Part shown: positions 1-9,807 of the stretch, in pieces
Position numbering within the stretch: the first letter of the stretch is position 1
Layout of the letters: each line of letters opens with the position of its first letter
DNA from: CAWHNT01 sp963830775
GTDB lineage: Bacteria > Pseudomonadota > Alphaproteobacteria > Geminicoccales > Geminicoccaceae
DNA: 64,000 nt
Direction of reading: 5' to 3'
Assembly (NCBI GenBank): GCA_963830775.1
Contig: CAWHNT010000032.1
Coordinates: forward strand, 1-64,000
Position numbers and translations under genes: made by a program
Notes under the pieces: model-generated
Told to the model about the DNA's origin: nothing
What the model saw: only the letters and a program-made list of their open reading frames with translations
Database searches by the model: none

Positions 1-133
1 TACCGGCGACTTGTCCAACTTGGATACGCACATGACTCCCCTAGCCCAGTCGCACCGAAGTTCGCAGGACCACGCATGGATAGCTGTCTTTTGGCGGACA
101 GGATGGGATGATCTACCTCGCGGCTGCGAATGA
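1..133. other. Window edge, no gene recognised
   Basis: Downstream of the SnoaL-like gene on the minus strand. I see no convincing start, RNA or terminator here. It may be the intergenic gap before the next gene of the same operon. Confidence 0.3.
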
Positions 134-653
134 TCACGTCGTAGGTCGGCATGTCTCGCACTCCCTATCAGGTCGATGAGATGACTTGAGATCGGCGGAC
201 TGTGTTTCACTTTCTGAGAATGCCGCGCTGAATGGCTTTCCGCGGATCTGATCGATGAGCGTTAGCCGGTCGTAGTAGACGACTTCACTCACGAGCGCCT
301 CCCCCTTCAAACGCAAAGATCGCAATCCCGCGTACGTCGTACGGTCGACCCGTTGGGCGAAGGCCGAAGAGTGGTCCTGCGTGCGATCCTCGCGTTCGTG
401 TCTCGACGATGACAGCATCGTCCGTATGACGCAGTGACACAAGCTCGATTCTTGCGCCAGGCATTGATGCACCAAGGTCCTGAACTCGTTTTGACACAGC
501 CGCCGCACCTTCGAGGATGACGCCTGGCGCGACCAGGTCGTAGCGCGGTCGCGAAAAGGTGGCTACAACGGCGGCTGCGTCTCCCGCCTCTTCCACAGCC
601 ATGTGATGGCGCACCAGCGCTTCGCGCTTCCGTCTCAACTCCATCGAGTCCAC
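134..653 (-). CDS. SnoaL-like polyketide cyclase-family protein (frameshifted)
   Basis: A small NTF2-fold protein of about 170 residues. Family members act as small isomerases, hydrolases or cyclases in the cytoplasm; the substrate cannot be told. The reading begins VDSMELRRKREALVRHH and ends with the typical stretch LVSEVVYYDRLTLIDQIRG, but the two parts lie in different frames. The switch is at the C run 301-305 (five G on the coding strand): with four G the frame reads FEGEALVSE and runs on. The GTG start at 653 is chosen because AGGAGG lies 7 nt upstream; the in-frame ATG at 644 is too far from it. It lies 28 nt after the MFS gene, so it is probably co-transcribed with that carrier. Confidence 0.7.
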
Positions 654-681
654 GCTGTCACCTCCTGCGCCGAAAACGAGT

Positions 682-2081
682 TCATTGCGTGTAAACCGCA
701 GATGTACTCTGCCCCGACACCGGGTAGTACCCGCGATTGAACTGTGCCAGCGCGATTGCAAGCAGGCAGAGCGGCGCGCCGACGAGCAACACCGACCAGC
801 CGATAGCTTCAGGATCTTGAAATACGTAGTCGGTAGCGAACGCCACAAGGCTCGGCCCGCTACCATAGCCGAACGCAAGTGTTGCGAACTGCACGAGAGC
901 CAGCATGCGGCCTCGCAGAGATGGGGGCGAAATGTCCTGCACCGCCGCGTACGTCAACGCGTTGATCGCTGCGAGCACGGTCGCGACAATCATATAGCCG
1001 GCGGCGACCTGGTAGCTCGACATCCCAGCCGTCATCACAACGATTCCGGACAGCATCGCCGCGAAGAGCGCAGCATGCCCTCGCAATCTTCCTCCAAACG
1101 CCCGGGCTCGCATCCAGCGATCGGACAACTCGGCCGCAAGCGGGGCACCGATCACCCCGCCAAAACTGAGGTGAGGCCGAGCAAATAACCGATGTCGCCA
1201 GGCGAGACATCGAAGCGACCAGCAGCGTCGGTGCCCACGCAACAATGCCTGTGCCGATCGATACGTTGATGACGCCGCAGCCCAAGATTCCAAGGAGCAA
1301 CCGACGCTCGCCACGCAAGAACTGACGCAGGTCGGCGACCGTCTGGACCGAGCGAGTTTGTACCATCCCTCTGGGCTCCTTCAGCGTCATGACAAGGATA
1401 GCGAGCGGCGCGCCAAACAGACCGAGCAGCACAAACGCAAGCTGCCATCCGTGCACCGTACCCAGAACCGGCGCAGTCCGGTCCTCGGAGCCCAAGACAT
1501 CCAGCAACAAATCCCAACGACCAGCACGATCCCGGTTCCGATGCTGACCGATGCCGCCACCATGCCTACCGCTCTGCCGCGTCGTTCCGGCGAAAATCGA
1601 TACGGCAATCAACGCATATCCCGCGGGTGCTACAACCGCCTCCGCCCGCGCCCACTCCGCCGCGGCACAACAGGAGCAGCGAGAAGGAACTCACCAGACC
1701 GCACCCTGCAGTCATGGCGCTCCATAGGCAAAGTCCCGCGAGGAGAATCAAGACTCGGTTGTAGTGATCGATCGCCCAACCGACGAAGAGCGTCAGTAGT
1801 GCAAATGGCGCGATGAATCCGAGTCCATACAGCAACCCCATTTGCGAGTCAGAAATCCCGAGATCGCGCTGTACGACTGGTCCGAAGAGCGACAATACCG
1901 CGCGGTCGATATACGACAGGATCACCATGAGCATGATGATCCCAACGAGGTACCACGGATTGTCCCGCAGGCGGCGCGCTGGGACCGAGTCCGCATCCTG
2001 ACGCTGCCATAGGTACAGGCGTCGGCACTGGATTCCAATTCCTGAGCCGACGGTGCCGAGGTTCGCCCCAGTTTCCAGCAT
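682..2081 (-). CDS. MFS transporter (multiple frameshifts)
   Basis: A major facilitator carrier of about 460 residues and 12 membrane segments in the inner membrane, likely moving an organic acid. The N-terminal part reads NPWYLVGIIMLMVILSYIDR with a D-R pair after helix 1, typical of the anionic symporter group. The C-terminal half reads RMLALVQFATLAFGYGSGPS. Between about 1690 and 1160 the frame changes at least four times, yet homologous segments are kept in order and total length is normal. The start is uncertain: ATG at 2081 or TTG at 2120, with no strong ribosome site. It leads the operon with the SnoaL-like gene and shares an operator region with the divergent acyl-CoA dehydrogenases. 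Confidence 0.75.
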
Positions 2082-2123
2082 CAAAGCGAGACTCGATGTC
2101 AATTCGCCAGCTATCGACAAGAT

Positions 2124-2141
2124 AACTTCGCTATAGATGTT
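2124..2141. promoter_or_regulatory. Palindromic operator, copy 1
   Basis: AACTTC-GCTATA-GATGTT, an inverted repeat with a 6-bp TA-rich centre. It lies between the minus-strand MFS gene and the plus-strand acyl-CoA dehydrogenase pair. It belongs to a family of sites with consensus A(A/T)C-N-TC-N6-GA-N-GTT. Confidence 0.6.
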
Positions 2142-2263
2142 GTGTTCATTTGAGAGTATAGTCCAGTGCGCTCGGCTGCCGCAACCAGTGGCGGAACGCT
2201 ATAGCAGGTGCCACATTGAACGTTGACTACTCACGTCCGGCTTGTTGAGCAAGGGCAAGCGTG

Positions 2264-3390
2264 GTGGCGAACTTCACCGCTGAAGATCGTCGCGCGATGC
2301 GCGAGGGCTTTTCGCAGCTGCTCTGCGAAGCAGAGCAGCGAGGCGGCGTGCGCCGAACGAAGTGATGACCGAGACTGGATTCGACCGCGAGCTCTGGCGT
2401 GCCATGGCCGAGATCGGCGTACTCGGTGTACTGATCGATGAGGAGCTACGGAGGAATCGGAGGCGGCGCGATGGAAGTCGAGACGCTGATGGAGGAAGCC
2501 GGCGCAGCCCTACTCTGTTCACCCTTCCTTTCGAGCAGTGTGCTTGCCGCGACTCTGATCCGCGCGTCCACGGATGCAGGCGTCCAAGTCGCGGCTCCTG
2601 CCTTCTATCGCTGCCGGTGAGCGAATCGCTACAGTAGCGTGGACCGGAGAACGCGGTTTGTGGACTGCCGATGATGTCGCCGTCGATGCGACTGACAGAG
2701 GTGATGGCAAGTGCATCGTTGAATGGTGTGGCCTCCTACGTAACCGCAGTGAATGTCGCCGACGTGCTCCTGGTGTAGCGAACGGTCCGAAAGGTCTCGC
2801 GCGTTTCGAAGTGGACCGCAAGTGGTTCGGGATTACGAACAAAGAACTAGCGTAGTACCTGGGATCGCACGCAGCGCCTGTCGCGAATCGTCCTTCACAG
2901 CGACACCCGCCGTGCGCCGTGGCTGGGAGCCGATGCCGTGCGATCTTGAGCATGCGAGACATGGCCATCGTCGCGCTGGCCGGCGAACAAGTAGGGCGGA
3001 GCGCGCCGCATATTCGACCTGACGGTGGACTATGCCAAGACGCGAGTGCAGTTCGGCCGACCCATCGGCGGCTTCCCGGCGATCAAACACATGGCTGCGG
3101 ACCTGCTGATCGAGGTCGAATCCGCCACCTCCGCTGCGCACCATGCGGCCGCCGCGCTCGCTGAGAGATCACCGGATGCTGAAGTGCTCGTCAGTTTGGC
3201 CGGATTCGCTTGCGCTGATGCATTCAGTCAAGTGGCTGCAACGTCGATTCAAATGTGTGGCGGAATCGCATTCACCTGGGACCACCCGGCGCACCTCTAC
3301 TTGCGTCGAGCAAGGGCCGATGCAGAACTGTTTGGTTCGCCCAACCATTTTCGTGAGCGCTATCTGGCAGCGCTGGAGCGAGCGTCATGA
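2264..3390 (+). CDS. Acyl-CoA dehydrogenase, first of a pair (heavily frameshifted)
   Basis: FAD-dependent alpha,beta-dehydrogenation of an acyl-CoA thioester. Recognisable in successive frames: FTAEDRRAMREGFSQLL, ETGFDRELWRAMAEIGVLG (from about 2365), MEVETLMEEAGAALL (about 2470) and the C-terminal block VDYAKTRVQFGRPIGG (from about 3024) to the stop at 3390. At least four small indels separate these blocks; the span matches a normal protein of about 375 residues. The start (GTG 2261 or 2264) is uncertain. The stop overlaps the next acyl-CoA dehydrogenase by ATGA. Adjacent coupled pairs of this kind are known for heterotetrameric acyl-CoA dehydrogenases acting on bulky CoA esters such as steroid side chains. 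Confidence 0.75.
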
Positions 3391-4575
3391 CGGCGGACGT
3401 ATCCGACGAGGCTGTGCAGGCTGAAGTTCGCGCTTGGCTTGAGCAACATTGGGATGCGGAATCCCGGCGACCAAGACAGGGCGCGGAAGGCAGAAGCTGG
3501 CTTCGTACTGTCTTCGATGCACGTTGGGCCGTGCCTCGCTGGCCCATTGAATGGCATGGGCGAGGCCTTGAGGACCGGCAAGCAAGGATCATTGAGCAGG
3601 AATTCAAGCGTGTGGGTGCACCTGGAACGGGTCAGGATCGATCGCACATCGTCGCCAATACGCTGCTCAAGTTCGGCCGCGACGCGCTGAAACGCAAATT
3701 GCTGTCGACGCTCGTGACCGGCGAAACGAGCTATTGTCCTGCTCTACAGCGAGCCCGGCGCTGGTTCGGACCTCGCCTCCCTGCGTACGCGAGCGGAACG
3801 ACGTGACGATCAATGGATCGTCAACGGACACAAGATATGGACCTCAGGTGGGCACACGGCCGACGTGGGCCTCCTGCTCGCCCGGACCAACATGGGTGCT
3901 CCCAAGCATCAGGGGATCAGCCTGTTCATCATACCGATGAAGCAACCCGGCGTGACTGTGCAGCCGATTCATCAGATCACCGGCGACTCTCATTTCAATG
4001 AGGTGTTTCTGGCCGATGCCATCGTGCCGGACGCCAACTTGCTCGGCAAACAGGACGATGGCTGGAAGGTATTGCAGACAGCGCTCGCCTACGAGCGGCT
4101 CATTATGGGTGAAGGTGCCGGCGAGCGCCGGCAGGGCTCGGGAAAGGATAATCCGATCGATCTCATCAAGCTCGCGCGAGACGCAGGGCGCCTTCATGAT
4201 CCACTAATCCGTCAGGCCATAGCTCGAGCCCTCGGATACCGGCACCTCAATGCGTTGAATCTGGCGCGAGCCAAGGCCGAGATGACACAAGGCACATCAT
4301 CGTCGCTCATGTCACTCGGCAAACTCGCGATGTCACGCATCCTGCACGAGGACGCCCGTGTCATGACCAGTATCCTCGGCGCATCGAGCATGCTCGATGG
4401 CCCTGACCATCCGATGTCTGCCGATGTCAACTATCGAACCGCGAATGCCTACATGACCTCCATCGGCGGCGGCACGGACCAGATACAGCGCAACATCATA
4501 GGCGAGCGTGTACTCGGCTTGCCGCGAGAGCCGGAACTTGACCGTGATACGCCATTTCGCGATCGGAAGAGATGA
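3387..4575 (+). CDS. Acyl-CoA dehydrogenase, second of a pair (one frameshift)
   Basis: About 395 residues. It starts with the ATG that overlaps the previous stop (ATGA), indicating translational coupling. The N-terminal helical domain is in one frame up to GETSYC (about 3737). The conserved flavin-site loop LLYSEPGAGSDL and everything after it (KIWTSGGHTADVGLLLART, then IGGGTDQIQRNIIGERVLGL at the C-terminus) is in another, so a single indel lies near 3740. The C-terminal QIQRN motif is typical for subunits that bind FAD. It probably forms an alpha2beta2 enzyme with the upstream gene. Confidence 0.85.
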
Positions 4576-4615
4576 GTCGGCACTCTGAGCGCGTTGACCG
4601 CGGCCCGTCGGCGTT

Positions 4616-5761
4616 CTAAGACTCTATGAAGTCACTCAAACCGCCCAGCCGTGTGTTCACTCCATTCACGACCGTGCGGTAAACCAGATAGTTACCCTTG
4701 TAACCGCGACGATCGCTCCTGGCGAAACTGATCACCGTTCCCTTACCTCCCGCAGCGGCAGGTAGCATGCGGACGCGCTCCAGCGCATCGCGCAACCCTT
4801 CCGGAGTGGATGGCGACATCATTGACAATCCGCGTGCGAGAATCCGACCCAGGTCGTAGCCAATCGCCTGATACGTATGCGCGACCTGTCTGCCGAAGCG
4901 CTTTGCGAATGCGTCGGTCATCCGCTGGAACACGGGGTTCGACTCGTCGAACTGATCGATGCCAATCCAACCCTCGAAGGCAGAGGGCCCATCGAAGCCC
5001 GGCGTCGAGCCAACGAAGTTGCATACCATCAGCTTCATCGGATTCCAGGCGACTCTTGTCATTGCAGTGACGACGTTGCTGTGAACTGCGACCGAGATGA
5101 CCAGTAGCGCCTCGGCGCCGGTGTCCCGCAGAACCGCCGATGCCTCTTCGAGGGATTCCATACTTGGTGACGAGCTGATATCCCGTATTCCGGCGACGCG
5201 CGACCCGCACTCGCGCATCGCTGTCCGAAACGTCGAGGCATACTCATCCCCCATCATGCTGCGGTCATGCAGCAAGGCGATGCTCCGCACGCCGCGATGC
5301 CTTGCGTAGTTGACGATCATGCGGATCTCGTCGCCATAGGTCCCGTTCGGTATCTGGAACAAGAAGGCGCTGCTGAGTGCGAGCGTCCCGCCGAACGAAA
5401 GTACCGGCACCATCGCCCGTTCGATGTCCTGACGGCAGGCCATCAGGTCGTCCGGCAATGTCGGCCCGATGACCGCCAGCACTCGCTCCGTATCGACGAG
5501 TTCCCGGAACGCCGCGCGTACATCGAGGGCTGCCGCAGTGGGACCTCCGTGGACCTTGCGGGCGATCAACTCTACCTTGCGATCAATGAGCCGGGTCTCG
5601 TACGCCTGCTCCAGCGCCAGCGTTATCGCGTCTGCGTAGTCCGCGATCGGGGTGGTAGTCCACGCCCAATCCATGAGCAGGCCTATGCGCCACGGTACTA
5701 CCGAGGGCCGTCTCGGATTTGCAAGCGGCGCGGCTGATGTTGAGTCCGTGGATTCGCTCAT
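4616..5761 (-). CDS. Periplasmic-binding-protein-like ligand-binding protein without signal peptide
   Basis: 381 residues with the type I (LivJ-like, Peripla_BP_6) fold: WRIGLLMDWAWTTTPIADYADAI near the start, VLAVIGPTLPDDLMACR in the first lobe, and HTYQAIGYDLGRILARGL near the C-terminus. The ATG at 5761 overlaps the upstream stop as ATGA, which fixes the start. No signal peptide or lipobox follows and no ABC permease or ATPase is nearby. It may be a cytoplasmic sensor or carrier rather than a transport component. It is the second gene of an operon with the DapB-like reductase, downstream of operator copy 2. Fold assignment is firm; role is not. Confidence 0.75.
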   Translation of the reverse strand: MSESTDSTSAAPLANPRRPSVVPWRIGLLMDWAWTTTPIADYADAITLALEQAYETRLIDRKVELIARKVHGGPTAAALDVRAAFRELVDTERVLAVIGPTLPDDLMACRQDIERAMVPVLSFGGTLALSSAFLFQIPNGTYGDEIRMIVNYARHRGVRSIALLHDRSMMGDEYASTFRTAMRECGSRVAGIRDISSSPSMESLEEASAVLRDTGAEALLVISVAVHSNVVTAMTRVAWNPMKLMVCNFVGSTPGFDGPSAFEGWIGIDQFDESNPVFQRMTDAFAKRFGRQVAHTYQAIGYDLGRILARGLSMMSPSTPEGLRDALERVRMLPAAAGGKGTVISFARSDRRGYKGNYLVYRTVVNGVNTRLGGLSDFIES

Positions 5762-6825
5762 CGGAAGCGCGACCGCCATGGAGCAAAGATCGTTGGCTTG
5801 AGAATTCCAGGTGGCGCGGCGATCACTTCGGGAATGGCGTTTATGCAGAGAGCTGCAATTGCACGTCCATTTGGATCGTACCCACCCCTAGTCAGGGCAT
5901 CCGGGCCAACGGCCTCCAGCGGCATTTCAGCGCGGAAGCGTGGCTCCCCGACCACGTCGATGATCCAGACATTGCGCTCATCCCAACCTTCGATGGGATC
6001 GACATACCAATGAGACCTCTGCGACACGACCAGACCATTCGCCATGCGAATGGTCCAGGTCCACACGGTGCCACGAGCGGTGCCCTTCACGATCAGCCCG
6101 GCCTTGATCTTGATATCGCGCTCCGCAGGCACCCATTCGAGTGCGAGGTCGATCGATACGACTTCGGTTTCCCACTGCGCTGCCATCAGGTGGTACATCT
6201 CGCTGTACAGCGTCGTGAGTGTGCGTGGCGTCTGATGATCCAACGTGATCACGCCCGGTGGATGACCCAGACCTATCACATCATAGATCGTGTGTGCCGG
6301 CCTCAGCCGCAGGTCAAAGTATTCGATGAAGTTTACTTCGCGTACAGCAGTGCAGAAACTCGTTACCGCGGGCCCCATCCGGTCGAAGACGAAGCCAGGA
6401 CAGATGCCATTCCCGTGCAACGTCGACTGTCCCTTCGCGCAGGCGTCGAGAAACTTCTGTTCGTATTGGGCACCGCGCCATCGCGGCCAGTAGTATCCCC
6501 GGATCGATATGACACTCTTGCCCGATTCGAGCAGGGCCAGTACTTCCTGGTCGCTCTTCTCAGTCGTGGGCTCGAGCATTGGCATGTACAACACAACATC
6601 GGCATCAATTACGAGCGTCGTCGTGATGTCGTTCATCGCGCGAACCCCCGTAGCTGGTCGGCCGCAGAGATTCCCGGCGTCGACTCCCTCCTTCTCCGCG
6701 GAGTACACGTGCACGCCGACCAACTCAAGATCTGGATGGTCGATGATCTGACGCAGCGCCTCGGTTCCCAACTTGCCAGTCGCCCATTGGATAACGCGAT
6801 AAGGCGCGTTTGCTCGTTTCGACAT
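5758..6825 (-). CDS. DapB-like NAD(P)-dependent reductase family protein
   Basis: 355 residues with an N-terminal Rossmann segment (YRVIQWATGKLGTEALRQII, then HPDLELVGVHVYS). This is typical of the dihydrodipicolinate reductase/2,4-diaminopentanoate dehydrogenase-like family found in steroid and terpenoid catabolic loci of actinobacteria and sphingomonads, where the substrate is usually unassigned. A conserved mid-region reads HGNGICPGFVFDRM. The frame is intact. It is the first gene after the divergent promoter that holds operator copy 2, and is coupled to the binding-protein-like gene by ATGA. Confidence 0.75.
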   Translation of the reverse strand: MSKRANAPYRVIQWATGKLGTEALRQIIDHPDLELVGVHVYSAEKEGVDAGNLCGRPATGVRAMNDITTTLVIDADVVLYMPMLEPTTEKSDQEVLALLESGKSVISIRGYYWPRWRGAQYEQKFLDACAKGQSTLHGNGICPGFVFDRMGPAVTSFCTAVREVNFIEYFDLRLRPAHTIYDVIGLGHPPGVITLDHQTPRTLTTLYSEMYHLMAAQWETEVVSIDLALEWVPAERDIKIKAGLIVKGTARGTVWTWTIRMANGLVVSQRSHWYVDPIEGWDERNVWIIDVVGEPRFRAEMPLEAVGPDALTRGGYDPNGRAIAALCINAIPEVIAAPPGILKPTIFAPWRSRFR

Positions 6826-6853
6826 GGATGCATCCGGATCGGTCGCAGTGCGA

Positions 6854-6871
6854 ATCGTCGTATACTAAGTT
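6854..6871. promoter_or_regulatory. Palindromic operator, copy 2
   Basis: ATCGTC-GTATAC-TAAGTT, in the 76-bp gap between the divergent DapB-like gene and the GST gene, about 30 nt from each start codon. A symmetric position between two starts is what an operator for a divergent promoter would show. Confidence 0.6.
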
Positions 6872-6901
6872 AGCTATATCGGACTTGCACGGTTCCACAG
6901 A

Positions 6902-7519
6902 ATGTTGACGCTCTATCACGCCAAGGACACACGCTCGTTCCGGGCACTTTGGACTCTGGAGGAGCTCGGCATTCCATACGAGCTGAAACGCGTGCGCATG
7001 CCCGCGCGGGCGCAGCCAGGCTACTTGCAAATCAACCCGCTCGGGACGGTTCCGACGCTGCTCGATGATGGCGTGCTCATGACGGAGTCGACTGCAATCG
7101 CACTTTACCTGGGGATGCGCTACGGCCCCACTCCACTCGCGGTCAACCCGGGCGAGCGCGACTACGCGACGTACCTCAACTTCGTGGTGCATGGCGAAGC
7201 CACGCTCACGTTCCCACAGGCCATCTACGTGCGTTACAAGTTACTCGAACCAGAAAAAGGACTGGGAGCCGCAGCTGATGACTACAAAAAGTGGTTCATG
7301 GCGCGGTTGCGACTGGTGGACTCCACACTGCGAGACCGCGAGTTCCTTTGCGCCGATCGCTTTACGATCGCTGACATCTGCGTGAGCTATGCGATCAAGC
7401 TCGCCGAGTATCTTGGCTACGGCGGCGAGCTGCCGGATGCTGTGACAGCCTATTGGGCACGCTTGCAGCAACGAGCTGGTTATCAGCGTGCCCTCGCCGC
7501 GCAATCCGCATCGGCATGA
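6902..7519 (+). CDS. Glutathione S-transferase
   Basis: 205 residues. The N-terminal thioredoxin-fold domain (about 1-80) carries TRSFRALWTLEELGIPYEL with the candidate catalytic serine in TRS, NPLGTVPTLLDDG with the cis-proline, and MTESTAIALYL with the glutathione-contacting E-S pair. The C-terminal domain is all-helical with FTIADICVSYAI. It is cytoplasmic and may conjugate or isomerise a catabolic intermediate. The frame is intact. It stands alone downstream of operator copy 2 and converges with the following P450 operon. Confidence 0.9.
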   Translation: MLTLYHAKDTRSFRALWTLEELGIPYELKRVRMPARAQPGYLQINPLGTVPTLLDDGVLMTESTAIALYLGMRYGPTPLAVNPGERDYATYLNFVVHGEATLTFPQAIYVRYKLLEPEKGLGAAADDYKKWFMARLRLVDSTLRDREFLCADRFTIADICVSYAIKLAEYLGYGGELPDAVTAYWARLQQRAGYQRALAAQSASA

Positions 7520-7538
7520 ATGAAGCTGCGCTGCAGTC

Positions 7539-8780
7539 TCACACCGGCGAATCGAAGCGGATCTTCACCTGCCGAGGCCCGAAGGCGAAAAAATGCGGCT
7601 GGTATGCCAAGGCGTCGGTACCGTCTAGCGCCAGGTTGCGCAGTCGCGCTATCAGCCGACGGAAGCCGACGCGCAGTTCGGCGCGCGCGAGTTGGTTGCC
7701 GACACAGAAGTGGATGCCATAACCGAACGTTACATGCTGCGTTTGGTTGGCACGATCCAGCACCATCTCCTCCGGCCGATCGAATGCCTGCTCGTCCCGG
7801 TTCGCAGACGCCCAGCGCAGCCAAACCACCGAACCCTTGGGTATCCTCTGGCCATGCAGTTCCACATCCGAGGTTGTAAGCCGCGGCAGCCCCTGTAGCG
7901 GCGCAGTGAGGCGCAAGGCCTCCTCGACGAAGCGAGGGATGCTCTGTGGATCGCCACGCAGGCGGCCCTCGAGCCCATTCTGAATCAGATACACCATGGC
8001 CTGGCCGAGTGTGTTCGTTGTGGTCTCGTTGCCGGCGACGAGCACCTGCTGCGTGATCGACAGACGCTCCTCGATGGGCATGAGCGTGCCGTCCTGGTTC
8101 TGTGCGTTGGCGATGTCGTTCAGGATGCAGGGCCGTGGCTCCTTCAGGATCTTTTCGATCTCCGCCGCGAAGTAGTTCTGCATCTCGATGATGTTGCGCG
8201 TGTGCGCCAGCTGTGTGGGCTCATCGTTGCCGACATTGGCAGCGCCGATGAGCGAGTCGGACCAGCGTTTGAAATCCTCGCTTCTTGCAAGCGGCACTCC
8301 GAGCTGATCTGCGATGACGAGCATCGGCAGAGGCACGGCGAACTCGGAGAGGAACTCGGCGTGCCCGTGAGCTGCAAAGCGGTCGATGAGTTCGTCTGCA
8401 ACGGTTTCGATGTAGCTCTCAATCTGCCGAATGCGCGCTGGTGAGAACGCCTTGTCGACAACGCCACGATAGCGGCGATGACGCGGCGGATCACTGTTGA
8501 CGAGTACGTGCGGCGTAACGTACCCCTCTTCTGCAAACATGCGTGCGATGGCTGCTGCCCCGGGTGCGTCGCGACGGGTTGCCAGCAGCTGATGTGTCTC
8601 GTTGGAGAATCGAGTTGTGTCCAACGCGATCGCTTTGATGTCTTCATAGCGAGTGACGACCCAGGTTTTTGTCAGCGGGTCGAAATACACCGGCGCCTCA
8701 TCCCGTAGCTGCTTGTATGCAGCGTATGGGCAGACCTGCACCGCTGGATCCGTCAACGAAGGGATAGGCTTGGAACTCAT
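7539..8780 (-). CDS. Cytochrome P450 (class I, intact)
   Basis: 413 residues, soluble heme-thiolate monooxygenase. I-helix oxygen motif VLVAGNETTTN, ExxR in FVEEALRL, heme loop FGYGIHFCVGNQLAR with the proximal cysteine. The start at 8780 is preceded by AGAGGG at good spacing; upstream in-frame starts (8798, 8858) overlap the previous gene and lack this. It is the third gene of an operon after two acyl-CoA dehydrogenases, which hints that it acts on an acyl or acyl-CoA-linked substrate. It needs an electron chain; the ferredoxin at 11.1 kb is the only candidate carrier visible. It is a paralogue of the P450s at 14.9 and 21.2 kb (shared CPxxAY entry motif). Confidence 0.93.
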   Translation of the reverse strand: MSSKPIPSLTDPAVQVCPYAAYKQLRDEAPVYFDPLTKTWVVTRYEDIKAIALDTTRFSNETHQLLATRRDAPGAAAIARMFAEEGYVTPHVLVNSDPPRHRRYRGVVDKAFSPARIRQIESYIETVADELIDRFAAHGHAEFLSEFAVPLPMLVIADQLGVPLARSEDFKRWSDSLIGAANVGNDEPTQLAHTRNIIEMQNYFAAEIEKILKEPRPCILNDIANAQNQDGTLMPIEERLSITQQVLVAGNETTTNTLGQAMVYLIQNGLEGRLRGDPQSIPRFVEEALRLTAPLQGLPRLTTSDVELHGQRIPKGSVVWLRWASANRDEQAFDRPEEMVLDRANQTQHVTFGYGIHFCVGNQLARAELRVGFRRLIARLRNLALDGTDALAYQPHFFAFGPRQVKIRFDSPV

Positions 8781-8805
8781 TGCAACCCTCTGTGCCATGA
8801 CTCGG

Positions 8806-9804
8806 CTAACTTGTCGCGTCTGCTTCCCGCGCCCAGCGCGGCAGTGGCATACCGACATCGTAGTGCCACATCAGGCGCACTGAGTCGCGCCTTTGTGGAT
8901 CGAGAACCACCCGCGCCAACTCCACGAGGTCGGCACCAGTCCGACGGCCCCTCATTGCCCAGCTGCGTAGTCGTCGGCTGTAGAGCTGCACGTCGTAGTC
9001 CGCCGAGAATCCATTGCCGCCAAACGTCTGGTGGACATTGGTCGCAACGAATCTCGCTGCTTCGATTGCCTTGGCACGCACGATGATCGCGAAGGCCGCC
9101 TGTGGAGATCCGTCACCGCCCGCCTCCGGCAACGCGCTGAATGCTGTCTTGCGTACCAGCAATTCGGCCGCATCGAGAAGCGTCGCGGCGTTCGCGAGGC
9201 GGTGGGCGACCGCCTGATAACTGCCAATCGGCTTGCCAAACTGCTTGCGCTCGCGCACGTATTCGAGTGCGTACAGCAGCAGCGCTTGACCGGCTCCGGT
9301 CAAGCGGGCGGCCTCAGTCAATGCCGCATAGCGTGCGATACGATCCGCAACCACTCCGTCACCCACGCGCTCGCCTGAGCCGGTGGCGCGGTGATTCACC
9401 AGCCAGTCCCCGGCGGAGCTCCGATGCGCGCTGCCGTCGTGCCGCTCGATATGGACTGCGTTGTCGACGCGCACGGCAACCAACGGGACACATGCCGGCA
9501 CGGGGCCGTCAAAGCCGCAGGAGACGCTGGGTCGCTTAAGCACCGCGAGCACTGGAATCGTTTCTACGTACGACGTGGCGGCGAGTGCCCTGCCAAGCTC
9601 GTATGAAATGCGCGCGAACAGATCCGGTGCCGCCTCAAGATCATCGAGACCGAACGCGGTCAGATCAGCTTCCAGGCCGCGGTCGCGGCCGTCCTCGGCA
9701 GCCTCCGCCGCTCGTACTTGCGCTGTCGTGCTCTTGGTTGCGAGCAGCTTGCGCAATGCGCCGCCGATCTCCTCGACTTCGTCACTCCAGCGTTCATCCA
9801 GCAC
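8806..9804 (-). CDS. Acyl-CoA dehydrogenase, short subunit (intact)
   Basis: 332 residues with the C-terminal signature YVRERKQFGKPIGSYQAVAHR and the late block HQTFGGNGFSADYDVQLYSRR. The N-terminal and middle domains are reduced compared with a usual 380-residue member. GTG start at 9804, four bases after the upstream stop. Together with the gene at 9808-10957 it forms a second acyl-CoA dehydrogenase pair, probably a heteromer in which only one subunit binds FAD fully. Its intact frame contrasts with its broken partner. Confidence 0.85.
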   Translation of the reverse strand: MLDERWSDEVEEIGGALRKLLATKSTTAQVRAAEAAEDGRDRGLEADLTAFGLDDLEAAPDLFARISYELGRALAATSYVETIPVLAVLKRPSVSCGFDGPVPACVPLVAVRVDNAVHIERHDGSAHRSSAGDWLVNHRATGSGERVGDGVVADRIARYAALTEAARLTGAGQALLLYALEYVRERKQFGKPIGSYQAVAHRLANAATLLDAAELLVRKTAFSALPEAGGDGSPQAAFAIIVRAKAIEAARFVATNVHQTFGGNGFSADYDVQLYSRRLRSWAMRGRRTGADLVELARVVLDPQRRDSVRLMWHYDVGMPLPRWAREADATS

Positions 9805-9807
9805 GGC

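Noticed and set aside
2121..2136. ATAACTTCGCTATAG at 2122 and 32563 resembles a loxP arm
   Set aside because: The arms are separated by 6, not 8 bases, the inner sequence differs, copies vary, and no recombinase gene is near. An operator explains it better.
5719..6873. Long open frame on the plus strand, antisense to the DapB-like gene
   Set aside because: No family features; the minus-strand frame has clear Rossmann and family motifs. It is a GC-rich shadow.
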